From: Pirellula staleyi DSM 6068
GTDB lineage: Bacteria; Planctomycetota; Planctomycetia; Pirellulales; Pirellulaceae
Length of the DNA stretch: 64,000 bases
Assembly: GCF_000025185.1 (NCBI RefSeq)
Contig: NC_013720.1
Coordinates: 1,116,001-1,180,000 of the forward strand
Direction of reading: 5' to 3'
Shown here: piece after piece, positions 43,389 to 51,956 of the stretch
How the letters are laid out: each line of letters begins with the position of its first letter
Numbering within the stretch: the stretch's first letter is position 1
Notes under the pieces: model-generated
Databases searched by the model: none
The model's input: the letters and a program-made list of their open reading frames with translations, nothing else
What the model was told of the DNA's origin: nothing
Position numbers and translations under genes: made by a program

Positions 43389-46300
43389 ATGACAACCTAC
43401 GCCGCAAAAACAACTTCAGCGCCGGCCGGGCGCGCTGATTTTTTGGCGATGTGCGTCTCGCTTTTGCTCTGGGGTGGGCTTGCCGCCGAGCTCTTGGCCG
43501 GGCCACCGATCGACGATCCGCTGAGCAGTTTTCCAGCCACTCTGCTCTCCGATAGCCAGCTCAGCTCGATCCATTTTGCCGATCACGATCACGGCTGGGC
43601 GGTGGGAGATCGCGGCGTGATTCTTGCCACCACCAATGGTGGCCGAACCTGGCAGCGTCAAAACAGCCCGGTCGCTTGTCGTCTGGCGGCGGTGCAGTTC
43701 CTTTCCCCTCAGGTCGGCTTTGCCGTGGGGGGCTGGACCCATCCTTACACCCATCACACCAGCGGCGTGGTTTTGAGCACGCGCGATGGTGGCTTTAGCT
43801 GGCGCGTGATGCCGGGGCTTGTTCTCCCCCGACTCTCCGGTCTGCGAATGACTTCAACTCAAGAGGGGCTTGCGTTTGGCGAGTCGAGTTCGCTCTTCCC
43901 TTCCGGCGTCTTTCGTACGAGTGATGGTGGCAAGTCGTGGCACCCGGTCTCGAAAAATGTAATGCCGGGCTGGGTGGCAGGCGATATGCGCAGCGATGGA
44001 AGTGGCGTGCTGGTGGACCATCACGGCACCGTCAAACTGCTGGCTGCTCAAGAGATCCGCGACAGCCGATCGCCATCGATTGGCAAACGGTCGCTCCACC
44101 AACTCAAGCTGATGGAGGATGGCAAAGGTTGGCTCGTCGGCAGCGCGGGGCTCGCCCTCACCACCACCGACGGCGGCATCAGCTGGACTCTACCGTCGCG
44201 CTCGCTCCCTGAAATTGCCGCGAGCGATTTCGACTTGCACTGCGTGGCGACCTATCAAAACCATGTGTGGATTGCTGGCAACCCGGGGACTTCGATCTTC
44301 TATTCGCACGATGGTGGGGGATCGTGGCAAACGTTTCGCACGTCGAGTCACGTGCCGATTCAGAGTCTGTTTTTCCTCGACCAGCAGCGAGGCTGGGCAG
44401 CAGGGGCGATGGGAACCATCCTGGCCACGCGCGATGGTGGCCGCACTTGGCGCGTGCAGAACTCGGGTGGGAAAGAGGCCGCGATGCTGGCGATTTTTAG
44501 CGAACCAAGTCGCGTTCCCTGGGAAGTGATTGCGCGCGATAGTTATGGCGATGGCTATCTGGCGCACGTGGAAATTTTGGGGCGACGTGAAACCGCTTCC
44601 GGCGCACAGGCCGATCCATCGATCGCGTTTCGCACCCACGAAGCGGCCCTTGCAGTGGGTGGCTGTGGCGCGACAACCGCCTGGCAATTTCCGCTTCGGA
44701 GCGAGGGGCTGAGTGAAACCGCCGAATCGATTTTTGCTTACTGGAATCGGTCGCTCGACGGCCGCGCAAAAGAGAAGATCGAGCAGCATTTGGTGCGGCA
44801 AATTCGAACCTGGCGACCTTCGGTCATTCTGACCGACGACGTCAGTCCACTCGGCACCGATCCGCTCGCGCACCTAACCAATCAGCTTGTGCTCACCGCT
44901 GTTGAAAAAGCAGCTGACGCCACAGCCTATCCCGATCAACTCGCCAGTGGCGGGCTCGAAGTGTGGCAAGCGCGCAAGGTTTTAGCCGTGCAGCATCACG
45001 GGCGACAAGGGAGCCTCAACGTCGTTCCCGCGCAGTGGGCACCGCGACTCGGCGGCGCTGTTTCCGACATCGCCTCGCGGGCCAAAGCGCTGCTCGAACA
45101 CGAGGTCACCTCCTCTCCCACCAACATTCCGCTGGCGATACTGATCGACCATCTGCCGCAAGGGACAGGTCGTCGCGATGTGTTTAGCGGCCTCGCCCTC
45201 ACCCCCGGCGGAAGTGCGCGACGCATGCTGCACGAAGCACCAGCGGGCGATCTGGCGAGCTTGAGCAAAGCGGCTCAGAAACGACACAACGTGCAGCAAC
45301 TGCTGGCGCGGATCGACAAAAACAATCCGACCGGCGCAGGGTGGATGGGGCAAATCGATGATCTGACGCGCGACCTGCCAGCGCGTAACGGCGGCGAAAT
45401 TTTGTTCCAGCTCGCCACGCGCTATCAGCAGAGTGGTCAGTCGGAGCAAGCTGCCGAGGTGATGCAGCAACTCGTCGATCGCTATCCGCAACATCCGCTC
45501 GCCGATTCAGCCGCCATTTGGCTCCTCAAGTATCTGGCGAGTGGCGAGGAGTCGCATCGTACGCGCAGCGAAACGCGCTATACCGTGCAACTGGCAACCG
45601 CGGTTCGTCCTGACGAAAAAGAAATCGACGACAATCCCAACCTAGCCCCGAGCGAGACCAACACCAAACAAGTGCAAAACGTGCTCGATCAGCGGATCGA
45701 CACCACGTTCACCGGCGCTGCTCGCACCACCACCGCAGCGCCGCAAGTGTCGGCCAGCGAGCGCGCCAGCCGCGCTATCAATTTGGCTCGGCAAATCGAG
45801 CGGGCTCGCCCCACGCTCTATGCCGATCCTGCGTTTCGCTTTCCTCTGGCAGTTCTCTTCCGGGCCGCTGGTCAGCCGCGCCAGTCGGAAAAATGGATCG
45901 GCGCAATCGCTGCCTCTTCCACCACCGATCCGTGGGCCCTGCAAGCACAGAACGAGCTTTGGCTCGCCCATGGACAAGGTCAGCCTCCGAAGCGACTGGC
46001 GAGTTGCACGTTCGCCCCTGCCCCTCCAAAACTCGATGGCCGCCTCGACGATCTCGTCTGGACCACAGCCCGGCCCATCTCGCTCGTCGATCCTGCTGGA
46101 AGTCGCGAGCAATTGCCGGCTGCTGTTGTCGTCGTGACCTACGATCGCGAGTTCCTGTATCTTGCCGCGAGTGTGCAAAAGCATGCCGCGCAGGCTTATC
46201 CAGTCGACGATGCGCCGCGCACCTACGATGCCGATCTCGCCAAGTTCGATCGCCTGCAGATTGCCCTCGATCTCGACCGCGACTATCAAAGTTTCTATCA

Positions 46301-46577
46301 AATCGACGTCGATTCCCGTGGTTTTACGAGCGATCAGTCGCTCGGCGATAAGACCTGGAATCCGCAGTACTACGTTGCTCGGGGTGGCGACGATGCCTGG
46401 TGGACCATCGAGATGGCGATCCCTTTTGCCGAGCTCAGCAGTCAGCCAGCGCAGTCGAAAGATGCATGGGGCATCGCTGTGATGCGCGTGCTCCCGACAG
46501 TCGGCGTGCAAGCGATCACCCCTCCGGAAAGTGCTACCCTTCGTCCCGAAGGGCTCGGTCTGCTACTCTTTGATTGA
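43389..46577 (+). CDS. Large secreted Ycf48-like protein with C-terminal CBM9-like domain
   Basis: GGAGG about 9 bases before the ATG supports this start. The 1062-residue product has a signal peptide, then a seven-blade-like propeller of Ycf48/BNR repeats (about 45-370) with the recurring pattern GWAVG…ILAT…GGRTW (for example WAVGDRGVILATTNGGRTW). The middle (about 380-800) is a GlcNAc-deacetylase-like or unknown region followed by tetratricopeptide-like helices (QLATRYQQSGQSEQAAEVMQ). The C-terminal 190 residues (APPKLDGRLDDLVWTTARP onward) match a CBM9-like sugar-binding domain. Ycf48 helps photosystem assembly in phototrophs. In planctomycetes it is a structural or binding propeller of unknown role. 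Confidence 0.85.
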   Translation: MTTYAAKTTSAPAGRADFLAMCVSLLLWGGLAAELLAGPPIDDPLSSFPATLLSDSQLSSIHFADHDHGWAVGDRGVILATTNGGRTWQRQNSPVACRLAAVQFLSPQVGFAVGGWTHPYTHHTSGVVLSTRDGGFSWRVMPGLVLPRLSGLRMTSTQEGLAFGESSSLFPSGVFRTSDGGKSWHPVSKNVMPGWVAGDMRSDGSGVLVDHHGTVKLLAAQEIRDSRSPSIGKRSLHQLKLMEDGKGWLVGSAGLALTTTDGGISWTLPSRSLPEIAASDFDLHCVATYQNHVWIAGNPGTSIFYSHDGGGSWQTFRTSSHVPIQSLFFLDQQRGWAAGAMGTILATRDGGRTWRVQNSGGKEAAMLAIFSEPSRVPWEVIARDSYGDGYLAHVEILGRRETASGAQADPSIAFRTHEAALAVGGCGATTAWQFPLRSEGLSETAESIFAYWNRSLDGRAKEKIEQHLVRQIRTWRPSVILTDDVSPLGTDPLAHLTNQLVLTAVEKAADATAYPDQLASGGLEVWQARKVLAVQHHGRQGSLNVVPAQWAPRLGGAVSDIASRAKALLEHEVTSSPTNIPLAILIDHLPQGTGRRDVFSGLALTPGGSARRMLHEAPAGDLASLSKAAQKRHNVQQLLARIDKNNPTGAGWMGQIDDLTRDLPARNGGEILFQLATRYQQSGQSEQAAEVMQQLVDRYPQHPLADSAAIWLLKYLASGEESHRTRSETRYTVQLATAVRPDEKEIDDNPNLAPSETNTKQVQNVLDQRIDTTFTGAARTTTAAPQVSASERASRAINLARQIERARPTLYADPAFRFPLAVLFRAAGQPRQSEKWIGAIAASSTTDPWALQAQNELWLAHGQGQPPKRLASCTFAPAPPKLDGRLDDLVWTTARPISLVDPAGSREQLPAAVVVVTYDREFLYLAASVQKHAAQAYPVDDAPRTYDADLAKFDRLQIALDLDRDYQSFYQIDVDSRGFTSDQSLGDKTWNPQYYVARGGDDAWWTIEMAIPFAELSSQPAQSKDAWGIAVMRVLPTVGVQAITPPESATLRPEGLGLLLFD

Positions 46578-47560
46578 TGCACTACGTACTCGGAACTGAC
46601 GAAGCTGGTTACGGCCCGACGCTCGGCCCTTTGCTCGTGGGAAGTTCGCTGTGGCAATTGCCCGACGAGCTTCCCGCCACCCTGCTCGCCACAAAGCTGG
46701 CGCAGCATGTGGTGATGTCGCGCGAGGCGCTCACCGAAGCCAAACAACGGGGAGGAACCGTCGCGCCACTTCTGCTGGCCGATTCGAAGGTGGTCTACTC
46801 CCCCGCGCGCGGTCTGGTCGATCTCGAACTGGCGATCCTGGCCCTCGCTGCTCTGCAGCATCCAGTCCCACAAACGTGGCACGCGCTTTGGAGCACCTTC
46901 GCGCCGCAAGCGCTTCCCCCTGCCGATTTGCCGTGGCATCAAGCGCTCGAGCTAGCGCTGCCGATCGCGAGCGCGCTGCCAGCCATCGAGCGCACCGCAA
47001 GCGAGCTGCGGCTGACATTTCGTGAAACAGGCATTCGCCTCTTCACTCCCCGCGCACGTGCCGTTTTCCCTGGGGAATTCAACGATTTAGTGACGCGCTA
47101 TGGCAACAAAGCGTCGCTGCTGTCGACCGTCACGCTCGAACTGGCGCGCAGCTGGCTCGATGAAGTCCCCCCGGCTCCTGCCACCATTTTTTGCGACAAA
47201 CATGGAGGGCGATCGTCGTATGCCGCGCTACTGCAGCAGCTGTTCGACGTTGGGCTGGTCCGTACGCTTCACGAAGGTCGCGCCGAGAGCAGGTACCAAA
47301 TTACGTACCGCGATCAGCCGATCGAACTTGTGTTTCTTGCTAAGGGGGAATCGCAGCTGCCGACAGCGGTCGCATCGATGCTCGCCAAATATCTGCGCGA
47401 AGTGGCGATGATTCCCCTGAACCGATATTGGCAGGCGCTGGTGCCGGGTCTTCGCGAAACCGCTGGCTACCCCGAAGATGCCAAGCGTTTTCTCGCCGCG
47501 ATCGAACCCGAGCGTAAAAAACTCAGGCTCGCCGATCATGGCTTCATTCGGTCGCGCTAA
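46577..47560 (+). CDS. Divergent RNase HII-like protein
   Basis: The ATG overlaps the upstream stop (TGATG), so the two are coupled. The 327-residue product begins HYVLGTDEAGYGPTLGPLLV, which resembles the RNase HII signature DEAGRGPLAGPVV, with the acidic pair Asp8 and Glu9. Further catalytic-type residues occur in TIFCDKHGGR (Asp near 207) and SMLAKYLREV near 267, which parallels the ASILAKVxRD motif but with Glu replacing the last Asp. Residues 40-170 are longer than in normal RNase HII of about 200 residues. It may cut RNA in RNA-DNA hybrids or bind nucleic acid without cutting. Activity is inferred from motif similarity only. Confidence 0.7.
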   Translation: MHYVLGTDEAGYGPTLGPLLVGSSLWQLPDELPATLLATKLAQHVVMSREALTEAKQRGGTVAPLLLADSKVVYSPARGLVDLELAILALAALQHPVPQTWHALWSTFAPQALPPADLPWHQALELALPIASALPAIERTASELRLTFRETGIRLFTPRARAVFPGEFNDLVTRYGNKASLLSTVTLELARSWLDEVPPAPATIFCDKHGGRSSYAALLQQLFDVGLVRTLHEGRAESRYQITYRDQPIELVFLAKGESQLPTAVASMLAKYLREVAMIPLNRYWQALVPGLRETAGYPEDAKRFLAAIEPERKKLRLADHGFIRSR

Positions 47561-47572
47561 AACGCCCGTGCG

Positions 47573-47863
47573 TTACGACTGCGATTCTTCGTAGCTCGGT
47601 GGAGCGGTCGGCGGCTCGAACTTCGGCGCCGAGACTTCGTCGCGCTCTTCGTTGTCGTAGTTTCGTTTGGCCGGTTTGCTGCGAACCGGTGTCGAGTTAT
47701 ACGTTTCCGTAAAATCGACTTGGCCTTGAATGTCCGACAAGCCTTTGCGGAATTCGCGATAGCTCTTGCCAAACTTCTTCGCCACTTCCGGCAAATTCTT
47801 GCCAAACAGCATGATGGCGATGATGCCGAAGATGATCAGTTCCGATGGTCCTAGGCCAAACAT
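47573..47863 (-). CDS. tatA: Twin-arginine translocase subunit, TatA/TatE-type
   Basis: The 96-residue protein starts MFGLGPSELIIFGIIAIMLF, one N-terminal membrane helix followed by the FGKNLPEVAKKFGKSYREFR amphipathic helix. This is the TatA/TatE hallmark. The C-terminal half is charged and unstructured. TatA oligomers form the channel for folded proteins with twin-arginine signals. A second TatA-like gene is next to it on the same strand (48077-48298), and no tatB/tatC is visible. The plus-strand gene ending at 47560 converges with a 12-base gap. Confidence 0.9.
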   Translation of the reverse strand: MFGLGPSELIIFGIIAIMLFGKNLPEVAKKFGKSYREFRKGLSDIQGQVDFTETYNSTPVRSKPAKRNYDNEERDEVSAPKFEPPTAPPSYEESQS

Positions 47864-48076
47864 CGTGATTCTCGTCGTCCGGTGGGATGGTAGTCAGGAA
47901 GGTTCCGGCGGTGCGCGAGATCGAAATCCGATGGACTCGCGCGAAGGACGATTCAGCTCACAAGCTCCACGGGCCCGCTTTGTGGCTCAGCAGGCGGCTG
48001 CACGCTTTTCAAAAAGCGGTCAGCAAAAACCGTCGCCCGCAGCACAGCAGTAGCTGGCCCCGCGAGGGTGAGTGAA

Positions 48077-48298
48077 TTACGAGTCGCTCTTCTTGCTCGT
48101 CGTGTCGGCTGGAGCGGGCTCGTCTTCTTCGGTCGAGTTAATTCCCTTTTTGAAGTCCTTAATTCCCTTGCCGAGGGAGAACATCATGGTGGGGAGTCGG
48201 TGACCGAACAGAATCAGAATGATCACCCCGACGACGATCAGTTCGAACTGACCGATGCCGAAAATTCCAAACAGCTGAAGATGGTTGGCCTGAAACAT
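48077..48298 (-). CDS. Second TatA-type subunit
   Basis: The 73-residue product has a membrane helix (FGIGQFELIVVGVIILILF) followed by GHRLPTMMFSLGKGIKDFKKG, the TatA amphipathic helix. The acidic Glu/Asp/Pro-rich tail ends in Lys/Ser. It differs from its neighbour by the LPTMM in place of LPEVA and by an N-terminal extension of about 12 residues. Paired TatA/TatE paralogues are common where one is the main channel and the other an accessory. Which one is which cannot be told from sequence. The gap between the two is 213 bases. Confidence 0.88.
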   Translation of the reverse strand: MFQANHLQLFGIFGIGQFELIVVGVIILILFGHRLPTMMFSLGKGIKDFKKGINSTEEDEPAPADTTSKKSDS

Positions 48299-48681
48299 AC
48301 ATATCGCTTTCGCACGAAGGTGGGATAAACGTCATCGCGAGACGGTCAGGGGCGAAAGCGGATGCTCACCCCCGCATCGCGCCGGGCGCAACATGGGGTG
48401 GATCAGAACCAGCCTGAACAGAGGCCCGCGCGATTCCCCGCGCGAGCGCACATCTCTCGGAACATCTTTAATGGTAACTAGAACCCCGCAGCGGGTCAAA
48501 TGGGAAAAGGATTGGGGCAGAAGTTAGCTGCGGGAGGCTTGGGACTCGAGAGGGAATCACTGGTACCTCTGCTCGACTCACCACCTTACCCCCACTTCAT
48601 TGACGCCACCGCAGCACTCCACCATAGTGAGGGAGAACAGCGCCGAGCAATTGTCGCTACCTCAACCCCGTTTTCACCGCA
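48299..48681. other. 383-base intergenic region
   Basis: This is the divergent spacer between the second tatA-like gene and the small membrane protein. I see no convincing promoter, repeat or RNA. It is G+C-rich with scattered short palindromes. Confidence 0.35.
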
Positions 48682-48867
48682 GTGAACACCATGGACAAAG
48701 TGACCCGCTTCGAGTGGCACGGCAACGTCTGGATTCTGACAATCCTAACGCTGCTGGTGATCACGATCCCCTTGGCGGTCATCTATTTCATCATCAATCT
48801 GCTGGTGATCCAAACCGAAGTGACGAGCGCCGAGGAACTCTCTCAAAGCTTGCTCAAGCGGCGGTGA
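48682..48867 (+). CDS. Small single-helix membrane protein
   Basis: The GTG at 48682 (an ATG at 48691 is also possible) gives 61 residues. A short polar N-terminus is followed by a long hydrophobic segment (LTLLVITIPLAVIYFIINLL), then an acidic, Glu/Ser-rich C-terminus with a Leu-rich last part. No family is recognised, but the clean transmembrane-plus-amphipathic architecture is protein-like. It sits 133 bases ahead of scpA on the same strand. It could associate with the membrane assembly of a larger complex, but nothing specific can be said. Confidence 0.6.
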   Translation: MNTMDKVTRFEWHGNVWILTILTLLVITIPLAVIYFIINLLVIQTEVTSAEELSQSLLKRR

Positions 48868-49000
48868 AAACTTCCAGCCCTCCCCTCTAGATCCTAGCCC
48901 CTTCCTCCCCCACTTTCCCCTCGCCAGCAGCGGCGACTTTCACTAAGCTCGATCCTGGCCCGTTATTACCAACACCCTTCCTGCTAGCAGAAAGATCGCG

Positions 49001-49801
49001 ATGGATTTTCGAGTACAGCTCGACAGCTTTCGCGGTCCGCTCGACCTGCTGCTTTATCTGGTTCGTAAAAACGAGCTCGATGTCGCCGATCTGCCGATCG
49101 CCAAGGTGACCGAACAGTACCTTGCGCATCTCGAGATTCTCGAGCAGCTCGACGTCAATTCGGTCGCCGATTTTCTCGATCTGGCGAGCAATCTGCTCGA
49201 GATCAAATCGCGGCTGGTGCTCCCCGCTGCGGGCGAAGAAGAAGCGGCCTGGGAAGATCCGCGCGACGAATTGGTGATGCGGCTGCTCGAATACCGGCGC
49301 TACAAAGAAGCGGCCAGCATGCTCGAAGAGCGTGGTCGCGACTGGCAGCAGCACTACGGACGTTTGACGAGCGACCTTCCCCCGCGACAAGTCGACCCAG
49401 CGGGTCAGCCGATCCAGGAGGTCGAGCTGTGGGATCTCGTTTCAGCGATGGGTCGCATCTTGCGCGACAACACGGTGAAAAAGTCGACGCAAATCGTGTA
49501 CGACGACACGCCGATTCAGGTCTACATGCAGCGGATTCACTCGCAACTCACAAGCGCCCAAAAAGCTTCGTTTTCCGAGATGTTTCAGCCCGGCATGCAC
49601 AAATCGGCGATGATCGGTGTGTTTCTGGCGATCCTCGAGCTCTGCCGCCATCACAGCGTGCGTGCCGAACAAAACGATCTGCATGGCGAGATTTGGATCG
49701 TCCCTGGCGAGTCGTTCAATCCCACCCAAGAGATCGCCACCGCCGACGACTACAACACCCGCCGCCCCAGCACCGAAGACATGCCCCACAACATGCGGTA
49801 G
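49001..49801 (+). CDS. scpA: Segregation and condensation protein A
   Basis: The 266-residue protein has the ScpA pattern: MDFRVQLDSFRGPLDLLLYL at the N-terminus, LEILEQLDVNSVADFLDLAS, then RLVLPAAGEEEAAWEDPRDEL, and a C-terminal winged-helix (MIGVFLAILELCRHHSVRAEQ). ScpA is the kleisin of the bacterial SMC complex, bridging SMC heads and binding ScpB, and is needed for chromosome compaction and segregation. The C-terminal tail (about 25 residues) is Asp/Thr-rich. scpB is not adjacent in this window. Confidence 0.92.
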   Translation: MDFRVQLDSFRGPLDLLLYLVRKNELDVADLPIAKVTEQYLAHLEILEQLDVNSVADFLDLASNLLEIKSRLVLPAAGEEEAAWEDPRDELVMRLLEYRRYKEAASMLEERGRDWQQHYGRLTSDLPPRQVDPAGQPIQEVELWDLVSAMGRILRDNTVKKSTQIVYDDTPIQVYMQRIHSQLTSAQKASFSEMFQPGMHKSAMIGVFLAILELCRHHSVRAEQNDLHGEIWIVPGESFNPTQEIATADDYNTRRPSTEDMPHNMR

Positions 49802-49826
49802 GTGGCTGACCATTCAATTTGCGGAC

Positions 49827-49863
49827 GGGTGGCGGGGGCGCTCTGCGCGAGCAGTAGCCCCCG
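49827..49863 (+). repeat. REP hairpin, left of the RAYT gene
   Basis: GGGTGGC is followed by a stem GGGGGC/GCCCCC with an inner GCTC/GAGC stem, loop TGCGC and bulge AGTA. Its first 17 bases recur inverted at 50514-50530. It is 26 bases past the RAYT stop. Confidence 0.8.
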
Positions 49864-49889
49864 ATCATGTTCAGCCAGCGCCACACATT

Positions 49890-50453
49890 TCAATCAAAGG
49901 ACCTACTAGTATCGGTCCACTCGTGAGGAATTCTATCAACGGGCATCAAACCCGAACCAGACTCAATCCATTGAGCAGATGACCATTTCCATTCGTTGGC
50001 CCGAGAAACAAGTCCCTTGCGTACAGGGTTAGCGTGAATGTATTGAATCATTTTCATCAACGTTCCCGGCTCAGTGATATTTCTGTCATAACCTCCACCA
50101 CGTTGCCAAAAGTGAGCCTCCTGTTTATTCGAGGAATTGCCTTGTAACTTGGGTATCCAGTGTGGAGCATGCTTGCGAAGGAATGCCAATGCTTTGCGAG
50201 AAACAGGCCACTTGATTTGATGAAGGACTTCTTCAATTTTGTACTGGGACGCTCCAAAGTGAACGATCATGTGGACATGATTGGGCATGAAAACATAGTC
50301 CCAAAGCGACATCCCTAACTTGGATCGTGCGTCGGAGATAGAATCGGCAAGCCATTGACAAACCCTGTCACGCGATAGAAATGCATAGCCTCTATAACAA
50401 CCAAATGTTAGCTCATGAGCATGTCCAGGATCGTTATAAGATTTGCGATGCAT
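49890..50453 (-). CDS. REP-associated tyrosine transposase (RAYT, Y1_Tnp)
   Basis: The ATG at 50453 gives 187 residues. It has the HUH-endonuclease signature PNHVHMIV (His59, His61) and catalytic Tyr138 in IQYIHANPVRKGLV, typical of single-domain RAYTs. These enzymes recognise REP hairpins by a GTAG/GTGG-type tetranucleotide and are thought to spread them. Here the gene is flanked by two inverted REP hairpins (49827-49863 and 50494-50530), so the unit looks like a complete REPtron. An upstream start (50528) runs through the right REP and is unlikely to be used. Confidence 0.9.
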   Translation of the reverse strand: MHRKSYNDPGHAHELTFGCYRGYAFLSRDRVCQWLADSISDARSKLGMSLWDYVFMPNHVHMIVHFGASQYKIEEVLHQIKWPVSRKALAFLRKHAPHWIPKLQGNSSNKQEAHFWQRGGGYDRNITEPGTLMKMIQYIHANPVRKGLVSRANEWKWSSAQWIESGSGLMPVDRIPHEWTDTSRSFD

Positions 50454-50493
50454 TGATGCTTCTTCTTCTCTAAAGCTGCAGCTTATCCCGTTT

Positions 50494-50530
50494 CGGGGGC
50501 TTCCGCCGACGCGGAGCGCCCCCGCCACCC
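50494..50530 (-). repeat. REP hairpin, right of the RAYT gene (inverted)
   Basis: Read on the minus strand it starts GGGTGGCGGGGGCGCTC, identical over 17 bases to the left copy, with a stem GGGGGC/GCCCCC. It lies 41 bases upstream of the RAYT start. Confidence 0.8.
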
Positions 50531-50587
50531 ATCGCAGAGTAAGAACGCGCTATTCGGTTCCACAATTCTTCCCACAGTGGTGCTTCT

Positions 50588-50615
50588 GGGTGCACTGCTG
50601 GCTTGCCCAGCGTTG
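50588..50615 (+). repeat. REP-like palindrome, family A, copy near the RAYT gene
   Basis: GGGTGC, then CACTGCTGG, loop CTTG and CCCAGCGTTG form a partial hairpin related to the family A element at 5987. Confidence 0.6.
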
Positions 50616-50740
50616 CGCAGTTCTATAAAGTCAAAGCTCTGTTGAGTTATGCCAAGCACAGATACCCCAAGGTTCGCGGCATAGATCGTTAGACAAAGTA
50701 CTCTTGAGTACTACAGGAAAAATAGGCGGACTGATCAATA

Positions 50741-50938
50741 ATGTCGAAAATTTACACTTGGAAAATCGTACTTGCTGGGCTTTTGGGAATTGCAATCGGA
50801 CTCGACTGGACGATTGGCAACTTCAAAGCGAACCATCAATACTTCATGGCACCCGTCGGCAAATGGCAGGGACCAGTAGTCTTATTGCTGGGGCTTGTGG
50901 CGCTCACTATTGGCGTGCGAATCCTAAGAGCCCGCTGA
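50741..50938 (+). CDS. Small membrane protein, 65 residues
   Basis: The product starts MSKIYTWKIVLAGLLGIAIG with one helix (about 7-25), then a short polar loop (FKANHQYFMAPVGKWQG) and a second helix (VVLLLGLVALTIGVRIL). The two-helix hairpin with basic ends looks genuine. No function is recognised. It lies alone between the REP cluster and the sugar operon. The surrounding sequence is A+T-richer than the operon. Confidence 0.6.
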   Translation: MSKIYTWKIVLAGLLGIAIGLDWTIGNFKANHQYFMAPVGKWQGPVVLLLGLVALTIGVRILRAR

Positions 50939-51054
50939 CATATGCCAATCTCGCAGGGATGGCAGTACAAGATGGCCCAGCAGTGGGAAGTTCCGTCATC
51001 TGCGCCGCTGGACAATAGTTGAACTACGAAGCAATCAATCTTCTGCGCACTTGG

Positions 51055-51912
51055 CTACGCGATTCCATAAAAGCCTTCCGCAGTGGTGCGGAAGATTTGC
51101 TCGGTTTCACTTGGGGAAATCGGGCCGAGCGATTCGATTAAGCTGTCGACCACTTGGCTGTAGCTAGCGGCGAGTTCGCACACGGGCCAGTCGCTCCCGA
51201 ACATGCATCGCGCGGGGGAAAACGCATCGAGCGCCACCTGCACATAGGGGCGAAGATCGGCCGGTTTCCAAGCGGTCCAGTCCGCCTCGGTCACCATGCC
51301 CGAGAGCTTGCAGTAGACGTTGGGAAATCTCGCAGCGGCGCGCAGGTGAGGCTCCCAGTTGTCGAGCCGCCCCAGTTTGATCTCGGGTTTGGCGAGGTGA
51401 TTGATCACCAGTTTGAGACTCGGAAATCGCGCGGCAAGTGTGGGGACCAGCGGCAAGTGCTTGACGTACAGCAGCAGATCGTACGGCACCGCGTGCCGCT
51501 CGAGCACCGCAAGACCTCGCAGCACATTCTCGCGCAGCAGCCACTGATCGTCGGGCTCATCCTGCACCACATGCCGAATCCCCACGAGCGAGCCAAGCTG
51601 CTTTGCCTCAATCAGCTGCGCTTCGACATCGTCGCTTTGCAAATCGACCCAGCCGACAACGCCAGCAATAAAATCGTTATCGTGCGCGAGGCTATCAGCC
51701 CACACATTCTCGGCCACGTTGTGCTGCGTTTGCACGGTGATGCAGCGCGCGACACCAGCTTCGCGCATCAGCGGCGCAAGGTCCGCCGGCAAGCGATTCT
51801 TGCAGATCGGCTGTTTGTCGTCCGAGCGCAGCCAGTCGTAGTAAAACGTCGTACCGAGATCCCAAAAGTGCTGGTGAGCATCGATAGCGCGAAGCGAAGG
51901 ATCGAGCGGCAT
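51055..51912 (-). CDS. Amidohydrolase family, probable sugar-acid lactonase (L-fuconolactonase/L-rhamnonolactonase-like)
   Basis: The ATG at 51912 gives 285 residues. The metal-binding HxH is present as AIDAHQHFWD (His13, His15), together with FIAGVVGWVDLQS, GIRHVVQDEPDDQWL and the late GSDWPV aspartate. This is the amidohydrolase-2 lactonase pattern; members open sugar lactones such as L-fucono-1,5-lactone or L-rhamnono-lactone. It is the last gene of the operon that includes fucU. A frame upstream to 52068 adds 52 residues without similarity and is rejected as start. Confidence 0.85.
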   Translation of the reverse strand: MPLDPSLRAIDAHQHFWDLGTTFYYDWLRSDDKQPICKNRLPADLAPLMREAGVARCITVQTQHNVAENVWADSLAHDNDFIAGVVGWVDLQSDDVEAQLIEAKQLGSLVGIRHVVQDEPDDQWLLRENVLRGLAVLERHAVPYDLLLYVKHLPLVPTLAARFPSLKLVINHLAKPEIKLGRLDNWEPHLRAAARFPNVYCKLSGMVTEADWTAWKPADLRPYVQVALDAFSPARCMFGSDWPVCELAASYSQVVDSLIESLGPISPSETEQIFRTTAEGFYGIA

Positions 51913-51956
51913 ACTGGCGACATTCCTATCGGATGAGAGCTGAAACGGGCAGCCTG

